A stretch of 23,351 nucleotides of DNA from Beijerinckiaceae bacterium (GTDB lineage: Bacteria; Pseudomonadota; Alphaproteobacteria; Rhizobiales; Beijerinckiaceae). The DNA is taken from positions 1 to 23,351 of the forward strand of contig JAKONB010000205.1 in NCBI GenBank assembly GCA_022702195.1. The letters are read 5' to 3'. Below are positions 15,637-20,898 of the stretch, piece by piece. The position numbers were made by a program, and so were the translations under genes. Under the pieces are notes generated by a model. The model searched no databases and was not told the DNA's origin. It worked only from the letters and a program-made list of their open reading frames with translations. The first letter of the stretch is position 1. Each line of letters starts with the position of its first letter.

Positions 15637-15795
15637 TCCGGGGTCGAGGTCCGAATCTGCTTCCGTTTGCAAGGGATTGGACGGAATCAGCCATATACCG
15701 ATCCCGCCCGCGTCGGCTATCCTCCCCGAGCCGGACAGGGCCTGCGAGACGCCATCCCTTCGGCCTCTCGCCGGCCGGTCCGGAGATCAGACGAC

Positions 15796-16275
15796 ATGGT
15801 GTGCATGGTGGTGGACGTTTCCCGCGAGAACACGACGGACCTCATCGATCCGCTGCTGCTGGACAACCAGCTCTGCTATGCCCTCTACGCGGCCGCGCAT
15901 CGCATGACGAAGTCTTACCGCCCGTTCCTGGAGCGGCTCGGCCTCACCTATCCGCAATATCTCGTGCTGCTGGTGCTGTGGGAGACCGATGGCGTCACCG
16001 TCTCGGAGATCGGCCGGCGCCTGCGCCTGGATTCCGGCACCCTGACGCCGGTCCTCAAGCGCCTCGAACTCGCGGGCCTTCTGGTCCGCAGCCGGCGCCG
16101 CAGCGACGAGCGCGAGGTCGAGATCGTGCTCACCCCGCGCGGGGCTGATCTGCGCGCGGAAGCGACGGGGGTTCGTGAGGCGGTCATGTGCCAACTCAAC
16201 CTGTCCGAACCCGAGGTGCAGGCCATGCGGGCGGACCTCAACGCGCTCATCGAATCCCTGAGCAGCGCCGGATAG
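15796..16275 (+). CDS. ohrR: OhrR-type MarR-family organic peroxide sensor
   Basis: Encodes 159 residues. OhrR is a dimeric repressor that leaves DNA when organic hydroperoxides oxidise its reactive cysteine. The sensor Cys27 lies in DNQLCYALYAAAHRMTKSYRPFL, with the two tyrosines that stabilise it at Tyr41 and Tyr52. A second cysteine, Cys132, is exactly 105 residues further on, the spacing of the Xanthomonas 2-Cys proteins (Cys22/Cys127), so an intersubunit disulfide is expected. The winged helix is at about 65-115 (TVSEIGRRLRLDSGTLTPVLKRLE, then SDEREVEIVLTPRG). GGAGA is upstream of the ATG at 15796; an in-frame ATG at 15805 is the alternative. The usual target gene ohr is not beside it in this window. 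Confidence 0.92.
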   Translation: MVCMVVDVSRENTTDLIDPLLLDNQLCYALYAAAHRMTKSYRPFLERLGLTYPQYLVLLVLWETDGVTVSEIGRRLRLDSGTLTPVLKRLELAGLLVRSRRRSDEREVEIVLTPRGADLRAEATGVREAVMCQLNLSEPEVQAMRADLNALIESLSSAG

Positions 16276-16636
16276 GCGGTCGTGGGGCTGCGATGAGTCG
16301 CCGGGCAGATCTCGGCGCCCGGCCTCGCCCGCCCGAGGAATATCGCCGTGCATCGAGCCCCGGCGGCGGACGAAATCTCGAGGATGTTTGGGTAAAATTT
16401 TAACTTGAGCGACGCCGTCATTTCCCCGATACGCGGTCGTCGCCGACCGATTCCGGCTCGACGACTTTCCCCGTTGAGCCCGAGCGAGACACGCCGCACG
16501 TGTTTGCCTGCCGAACAGACACAGACCACGCGATCGGGCCAGCCGGGGGGCATGACCGACGCATGTCCCCCGGGGCGATCCTGAATTCACGGCGCATTCC
16601 GGTCGAACCCGGCCGGCATCGGGACGTTGGCCCACG
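16276..16636. other. Intergenic region between ohrR and NUDIX gene
   Basis: A 361-base gap. It holds an AT-rich patch at 16388-16402 including AAAATTTT, which could be a promoter element, and a strong hairpin at 16543-16573. A 36-codon frame at 16293-16403 exists but shows no family or convincing ribosome binding site. An untranslated small RNA between the AT-rich patch and the hairpin is conceivable but unsupported. Confidence 0.4.
16543..16573. terminator. 12-bp hairpin upstream of the NUDIX gene
   Basis: CCGGGGGGCATG pairs with CATGTCCCCCGG over 12 positions (one G-U pair on the plus-strand RNA) around a 7-base loop. It lies about 270 bases after ohrR and 63 bases before the NUDIX ATG. 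It could end an upstream or small transcript, or structure the NUDIX leader. Confidence 0.5.
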
Positions 16637-17095
16637 ATGAGCGCAGCCGCAGCAGACCTGGACCAGGAACCCCGACGTCAGGTCGGAGCGCTCCCATACC
16701 GGCGCAAGTCGGACGGTTCGATCATGATCATGCTGATCACGTCGCGCGAGAGCCGGCGCTGGGTCATTCCCAAGGGCTGGCCGATGAAGGGGCGCAAGCC
16801 CTACGACGCGGCGGCCCGCGAGGCCTACGAGGAGGCCGGGTTGATCGGCTCCATCGGCAAGCGTCCGCTCGGCTTCTATCTGTACGAGAAGCGCCTGAAG
16901 AGCCGCGACTCCGTACGGTGCCAGGTCAAGGTGTTCCCCCTCGAAGTGCGCAAGCAGCTCAAGCACTGGCCCGAGCAGCACGAGCGCGACGATCACTGGT
17001 TCACCCCCTCGGACGCCGCCGAAGCCGTGGCGGAAGCCGGTCTCGCCGCGATCATCCGGTCGGCCTGCAAGAAGGAATCCGGTCTCCTTCCCTGA
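16637..17095 (+). CDS. NUDIX hydrolase, diphosphoinositol/diadenosine-polyphosphate-hydrolase-like
   Basis: Encodes 152 residues. The Nudix box runs from Gly47 in WVIPKGWPMKG to REAYEEAGL (61-69): Gly47-x5-Arg53-x7-Arg61-Glu62-x2-Glu65-Glu66-x-Gly68. The metal-binding glutamates are intact, while the first consensus glutamate is Arg53, a variant I associate with alphaproteobacterial proteins of this type. IPKG and the short length recall DIPP/Ap4A hydrolases that clear signalling or damaged nucleotides in the cytosol; the substrate is unproven. VFPLEVRKQLKHWPEQHERDDHWF is the usual second half with the buried Trp. It is transcribed rightward and ends about 155 bases before a tRNA. The ribosome binding site is weak. 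Confidence 0.88.
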   Translation: MSAAAADLDQEPRRQVGALPYRRKSDGSIMIMLITSRESRRWVIPKGWPMKGRKPYDAAAREAYEEAGLIGSIGKRPLGFYLYEKRLKSRDSVRCQVKVFPLEVRKQLKHWPEQHERDDHWFTPSDAAEAVAEAGLAAIIRSACKKESGLLP

Positions 17096-17182
17096 CGCAC
17101 GATCCGATCGGGACGCGGTCCCGGGTGGGTGGGTGCAAAAGGTTCGAGAAACTGACGTCATCCTCCTTTCCTGCGATTGCCA

Positions 17183-17200
17183 AGCCGATCTTGATCGGCT
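17183..17200. terminator. Short inverted repeat before tRNA-Thr
   Basis: AGCCGAT, CTTG tetraloop, ATCGGCT: a perfect 7-bp stem 87 bases after the NUDIX stop, followed by TAATCCCCCTCTC. It may terminate the NUDIX transcript, or overlap the tRNA promoter, since TTGCCA and TAATCC flank it at 17-base spacing; the latter is weak. Confidence 0.35.
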
Positions 17201-17249
17201 AATCCCCCTCTCGTCCGGCGGAGATGCCTAGCGCACCTGCCAGACGTTA

Positions 17250-17324
17250 GCTGCTGTAGCTCAGTGGTAGAGCACTTCATTGGTAATGAAGAGGTCGACA
17301 GTTCAATCCTGTCCAGCAGCACCA
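17250..17324 (+). tRNA. trnT: tRNA-Thr (anticodon GGU)
   Basis: A complete cloverleaf can be drawn. The acceptor stem GCTGCTG/CAGCAGC is perfect; the D arm is GCTC-AGTGGTA-GAGC; the anticodon stem CTTCA/TGAAG encloses loop TTGGTAA with anticodon GGT at 17282-17284; the variable loop is AGGTC; the T arm is GACAG-TTCAATC-CTGTC. Discriminator A is followed by an encoded CCA (17322-17324). It reads ACC and ACU threonine codons. No integrase or repeated 3' end is seen downstream, so there is no sign that this tRNA has served as an integration site here. Confidence 0.97.
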
Positions 17325-17645
17325 TCAACACCGATCCTTTCCAGATAAGATCGCGTGAGATGGTGCGGGTCGATGGCGATCCCCTCCACAAACAGCCTCG
17401 ACCATCTGCTTGCACCGGGCATGTGCCGTTCTGCCTGCGATCCGTGAGCGGTTTTCCCGCTCTGCCAGGCGGGCTGTGAACGCGGTCACCGACGGCACGG
17501 ATGCCGGCAACCCCGTCCAGGGCGGCACAACGATGAGTGGTGATGTCGCAGCCACCGTCATGGCGGATCCTCACACGGTCTTGCAGGCTCGCCGAGAGAG
17601 TTCATTCATCATTTGCTCCTAGCGCTGGGGTGATAGGAGGGCGTG
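17325..17645. other. Gene-free region after tRNA-Thr
   Basis: About 320 bases between the tRNA and the peroxidase gene. Open frames on the minus strand run into the antisense of the tRNA and are spurious. I see no family, hairpin terminator or integrase remnant. The last bases carry the peroxidase ribosome binding site (TAGGAGG, 17634-17640). Confidence 0.5.
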
Positions 17646-18689
17646 ATGACGAGAAAAGTCGGCAGCGCAGTGCTCGCTGTCGCACTGCTCGCCGCCACAG
17701 CATGTGTGGCTGGCCTAGCTCAATCGGCCCATCAGGCGACCGGCCTGACCGTCGATGCGGCCGCGCGCCTGCGCGACGCATTCCGGCGCACCGACGAGGA
17801 TCCGGCCCCGGCGGAGAATCCCTCGTCCGAGGCGGCCATCGCGCTCGGCCAGCGCCTGTTCTTCGATCCGCTCCTCTCCGGCGGGGGCACCATGGCTTGT
17901 GCCAGCTGCCACAACCCGCAGGTGGGCTGGAGCGAGAACCGCCCGCGCGGCATCGGCGAGAACGGTTTCGTCATGAAGCAGCGCACACCGACCCTGCTCA
18001 ATCTCGGCGGTCTCGGGCCGCTGGGCTGGGACGGCAAGTTTCCCACCCTGGAAGCCGTCGCCTTCACGCCGATCAGTTCCCCCGGCGTGATGAACCTACC
18101 GGAGGCGACCCTGATCGCGCGCCTGAAGGCGGATGCCGATTACGTGCGGGACTTCACGGCGACCTACGGTCCGGATTCGATCACGCGGGCGAATGTCGAG
18201 CGGGCGCTGGCGACCTTCGAGCGCACCATCGTCTCGAAGGCGGCGCCGTTCGATCGTTGGCTCGCGGGCGACGATGCGGCCCTCGACGAAACCGCGCAGG
18301 CCGGCCTCGGCCTGTTCGCCGGCAAGGCCGGCTGCGTCGGATGCCATTCCGGCTGGGCTTTCACCGACGGTTCGTTTCACGACATCGGCGTCGGGACCGG
18401 AACCGACATCGGGCGCGCCACGCTGTTCCCGAGTTCGGCCAAGCTCCGTTACGCCTTCAAGACCCCGACGCTGCGCGACGTGGCCATCCGGGCGCCCTAC
18501 ATGCACGACGGTTCGCTTCCCTCGCTGGAAGCGGTGATCGACCTCTACGACCGCGGCGGCATCGATCGCCCGAGTCGATCGCCCGCGATCAAACCGCTCG
18601 ACCTCAGCCAGGCCGAGAAGGCCGCGCTCCTGGCCTTCCTGAAGACGCTCACCAGCGAGCCGGCTGCGGGCGGCGTGCCCACGCGCTAA
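17646..18689 (+). CDS. Di-heme cytochrome c peroxidase/MauG-family protein
   Basis: Encodes 347 residues from the ATG at 17646, chosen over the adjacent GTG (17643) because AGGAGG ends 5 bases upstream. An N-terminal export signal (residues 4-26) contains A-T-A-C at 17-20, a marginal lipobox, so it is either a soluble periplasmic protein cleaved near LAQSA or a lipoprotein. Two haem c sites: CASCH (85-89) and CVGCH (230-234), spaced as in bacterial cytochrome c peroxidases. Other landmarks are the family's LGQRLFFDPLLSGGGTMACASCH and GWDGKFPTLEAVAFTPI blocks, and YMHDGSLPSLEAVIDLYDRGG near 285, with Met286 a candidate distal haem ligand. Family members reduce H2O2 using cytochrome c or cupredoxin electrons, or act as maturation oxidases (MauG). 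No substrate gene for the latter is adjacent. Confidence 0.9.
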   Translation: MTRKVGSAVLAVALLAATACVAGLAQSAHQATGLTVDAAARLRDAFRRTDEDPAPAENPSSEAAIALGQRLFFDPLLSGGGTMACASCHNPQVGWSENRPRGIGENGFVMKQRTPTLLNLGGLGPLGWDGKFPTLEAVAFTPISSPGVMNLPEATLIARLKADADYVRDFTATYGPDSITRANVERALATFERTIVSKAAPFDRWLAGDDAALDETAQAGLGLFAGKAGCVGCHSGWAFTDGSFHDIGVGTGTDIGRATLFPSSAKLRYAFKTPTLRDVAIRAPYMHDGSLPSLEAVIDLYDRGGIDRPSRSPAIKPLDLSQAEKAALLAFLKTLTSEPAAGGVPTR

Positions 18690-18693
18690 TGCA

Positions 18694-18744
18694 CGGCCCG
18701 GCGACGGGCCGGCCGGCTCGGCCGGGACAACGCCCGATCGGGCG
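18694..18744. terminator. Two tandem hairpins between convergent genes
   Basis: CGGCCCG-GCGA-CGGGCCG (18694-18711), followed by the perfect palindrome CGCCCGATCGGGCG (18731-18744). They occupy the 60-base gap between the stops of the peroxidase and the convergent small membrane protein gene, and are suitable as terminators for both. Confidence 0.6.
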
Positions 18745-18749
18745 ACGTC

Positions 18750-18911
18750 TCAGCGAAACAGCGGCATCCCGGCCCCGATCAGGACGAGGCCGACGATCAG
18801 GAATCGTCCGCCCCAGAGCTCGCAGGTCTCGGTCGCCATGTTCGGCCGTGTCGATGCGAAAGACAGCGTTCCGCCAAGGAGCAGGCTCGATAAGCTCAAA
18901 GTGGCGATCAC
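18750..18911 (-). CDS. Small membrane protein, 53 residues, unknown
   Basis: A short gene starting at GTG (18911) with GGAGGG 6 bases upstream, a textbook ribosome binding site. The product begins MIATLSLSSLLLGGTLSFAS, a signal-peptide-like or first transmembrane segment, then a short linker TRPNMATETCELWGGR with one cysteine, then the second hydrophobic segment FLIVGLVLIGAGMPLFR ending in a basic residue. Either two transmembrane helices or a cleaved signal plus one anchor is possible. I do not recognise a family. An internal ATG would give a 29-residue, single-helix version. Supporting points are the ribosome binding site, the coherent topology, and tandem hairpins right after the stop. It lies convergent to the peroxidase and divergent from the membrane protein gene. 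Confidence 0.6.
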   Translation of the reverse strand: MIATLSLSSLLLGGTLSFASTRPNMATETCELWGGRFLIVGLVLIGAGMPLFR

Positions 18912-19008
18912 CCGTATCCCTCCGCTCGTTCGCCCTCCTGGATAGGCCCGCCGAGGTTACCAAACTCAAGGGCGCCGTCGAACGACCTCTTCGTAGGCTG
19001 CACAAAAG

Positions 19009-19100
19009 GTTTCTAAGAAACGGAGACTTTGAAGCAACCGCACCGGGCGGCGCGACTCCGACGCCCGCTGCGCGTTAACCAACGGGAAATCTTTGTTAAC
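19009..19100. promoter_or_regulatory. Candidate operator sites in a divergent intergenic region
   Basis: Between the leftward small membrane protein gene and the rightward membrane protein gene lie a 13-base palindrome GTTTCTAAGAAAC (19009-19021) and two GTTAAC palindromes (19074-19079 and 19095-19100) whose starts are exactly 21 bases apart, about two helical turns. The surroundings are AT-richer than the genes and end in a run of seven T at 19134-19140. These look like regulator-binding sites, but no regulator can be named. Confidence 0.4.
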
Positions 19101-19190
19101 AACTTACTTCCACGGCGCGGCAAATCTTAGTAGTTTTTTTCGGCCGGCGGAGATGTCCTCCCCCACCGTGCCTTATCGGGGCTTCGTGTC

Positions 19191-20228
19191 ATGCGTCACG
19201 CTCGAAACTGGTTGCCGCGCCCGACCACCTGGACGATTGCAGCCGGTTTGACTGCCGCCGGCACGACCGCCGCGTCGGCTCATGTGAAATGGTTCTGCGC
19301 CTACGACATCGTCGGCGCGCCGCGCGGCCTCGCCGACGTGCTGTGCGCCGATTTCGAGCAGCTCGTCGGCCTGTCGCTCCTGTGCCTTCTGGTCGGTGGG
19401 CTGCTGGAAGGCACGGTGCTGGGCTCCGCCCTGCTGCGGTCCCTCGACCGCGTCACCGCCTGGGCGCGCGACAACACCGAGCTGATGTTCCGGGCGGTGT
19501 GCGGCGCCTTCTTCGTCTCGCTCTGGACCCTCGGCGGGATCATCCTCACCCCGGAATTGAAGACCGCGAACACGCTCCTGCCCTGGTTCCAGCTCGCCAT
19601 CGCGGTGGGCTTCCTGTGGCGTCGGACGATGCCCCTTTCGGCGCTCGGGATCGTGATCCTGTTCGGCACCGCCGTGGTCGAGTACGGCGCCTTCCATCTC
19701 GCGGATTATCCGGTCTTCCTCGGAGTCGCCGCGTATTGCGCCTTGACCGGCCTGCAGCGCACGCTGTTCGGCATCCGCCCCCTCGACCTGGTCCGCTATA
19801 CCGGTGCCGTCACGCTGATGTGGGCGTCGGTGGAAAAGTGGGCCTACCCGCAATGGTCCTTCCCGCTCTTCGTCGAGCATCCGGCCATGACGTTCGGCTT
19901 CAGCGGCGAGTATTTCATGAAGGCGGCCGGCGCCGTCGAATTCGCCCTCGCCTTCGCGCTCATCTGCACGCCGCTGGTCCGACGCATCGCCGCGATCCTG
20001 CTGGCCGCCACCTTCGTCTCGGCCGTCTTCGAGTTCGGCAAGGTCGACGCCATCGGCCACGCCCCGATCATCGTCGCCATGGTGGCGATCGCCGCCGACG
20101 ACGCCAAGGCCCGCTACCGCCTGCGCGATCTGCTGCTCATGCCGGTGGGATACGGCGCGAGCCTGGCCGGGTTCATCGGTCTGTATTACGGCGCCCACGC
20201 CCTCCTGCTGGGATCGAGAATCCTCTGA
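19191..20228 (+). CDS. Multi-pass inner-membrane protein with N-terminal His-Val-Lys-Trp-Phe motif
   Basis: Encodes 345 residues. It starts with a basic N-terminus and a signal-like segment (residues 13-30, ending AASA), directly followed by HVKWFCAYDIVGAP; cleavage after Ala30 would expose His31 as the new N-terminus. About eight or nine further hydrophobic segments follow (for example LVGLSLLCLLVGGLL, FFVSLWTLGGIIL, FQLAIAVGFL, ALGIVILFGTAVV). The segment MWASVEKWAYPQWSFPLF, with EYFMKAAGAVEFALAFALI after it, recalls DoxX-like membrane proteins. I do not know a function. The position, next to a cupredoxin and near a haem peroxidase, makes a role in copper or redox handling in the envelope a hypothesis. 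A convergent hairpin follows. Confidence 0.75.
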   Translation: MRHARNWLPRPTTWTIAAGLTAAGTTAASAHVKWFCAYDIVGAPRGLADVLCADFEQLVGLSLLCLLVGGLLEGTVLGSALLRSLDRVTAWARDNTELMFRAVCGAFFVSLWTLGGIILTPELKTANTLLPWFQLAIAVGFLWRRTMPLSALGIVILFGTAVVEYGAFHLADYPVFLGVAAYCALTGLQRTLFGIRPLDLVRYTGAVTLMWASVEKWAYPQWSFPLFVEHPAMTFGFSGEYFMKAAGAVEFALAFALICTPLVRRIAAILLAATFVSAVFEFGKVDAIGHAPIIVAMVAIAADDAKARYRLRDLLLMPVGYGASLAGFIGLYYGAHALLLGSRIL

Positions 20229-20287
20229 GACCCTCGTGGCGAAACGGGGTCGCCGCCTCTCGGAAACAGGCGCCGCGCCATCGGGCG

Positions 20288-20307
20288 TCCGGGATCATCG
20301 TCCCGGA
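20288..20307. terminator. Hairpin between convergent membrane protein and cupredoxin genes
   Basis: TCCGGGA, 6-base loop, TCCCGGA: a perfect 7-bp stem in the 107-base gap between two facing stop codons. No T-tract, so it is a weak bidirectional terminator candidate. Confidence 0.5.
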
Positions 20308-20335
20308 TCGGATGTCCACGGCGGCGATCTCGGGA

Positions 20336-20683
20336 TCAGCGGTCTTCCACCCGCACGGCGAGCTTCATCTTGGGATGGATGCCGCACAGCACCGAGAAGC
20401 TTCCCGGCGCGGTGAAGACGATCTGGGTCTTCCCCCCAGGCTCCTGATCGCCGGAATCGAAGCTGAAGGTCGGCGAATCGACATAGGCGTGATGGAGCAG
20501 GTCGCCGTCGTCGTTGACGATCTCCACCACCTCCCCCCGCCGGATCACCAGGGAGCCGGGCTGGAAGGCCCGCCCCTTCTGCGAGACACGGTAGGTCTGC
20601 GCCCCGAGAGCGACGACGGTCATGGCCGAGATTCCAGCCACCGCAAAAAGCGTGGCGAGGCCGAGCGGTGAAAGTCTGCGCAT
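20336..20683 (-). CDS. Small exported cupredoxin (plastocyanin/pseudoazurin-like)
   Basis: Encodes 115 residues from the ATG at 20683; the frame extends upstream without credible sequence. Residues 1-28 form an export signal or membrane anchor (RRLSPLGLATLFAVAGISAM and onward). The mature part is a single cupredoxin barrel with the type-1 copper ligands: a histidine in LLHHAY (64 or 65), then Cys100-x2-His103-x2-Met106 in the C-terminal loop. It begins YRVSQKGRAFQPGSLVIRRGEVVEIVNDDG, typical of small blue copper proteins that shuttle electrons in the periplasm, for example to haem peroxidases. It is transcribed leftward, divergent from the GGDEF-EAL gene across 215 bases. Electron partner is unknown. 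Confidence 0.9.
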   Translation of the reverse strand: MRRLSPLGLATLFAVAGISAMTVVALGAQTYRVSQKGRAFQPGSLVIRRGEVVEIVNDDGDLLHHAYVDSPTFSFDSGDQEPGGKTQIVFTAPGSFSVLCGIHPKMKLAVRVEDR

Positions 20684-20898
20684 TAAACCAACGTTCCAGG
20701 CAGGGCGATGGGGCGACGACATCCGCCGCGGCGATGAAATTCTATCCAGATTGTCCAAGTCGTTACGACGACATGGCTGCTCGATAACCTCGTGCGTCGA
20801 GGGAATCGTCTTCCCAGACGTTATTTCCCGATCCCTCAAGATCGAATTAATCACTGCCATGCGATGCTCCCGCAACGGTTGGGCGGGATGAACCCTGG

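Noticed and set aside
16293..16403. 36-codon plus-strand frame after ohrR
   Set aside because: No hydrophobic or conserved pattern, and only a poor ribosome binding site; expected by chance in GC-rich DNA.
17158..17574. Minus-strand open frame crossing the tRNA
   Set aside because: It contains the LDRIELSTSSL-type translation produced by reading antisense through a tRNA; a known artefact, with no family support.
17250..17645. Integrated element next to tRNA-Thr
   Set aside because: No integrase, no repeat of the tRNA 3' end, and no base-composition shift downstream within the window.
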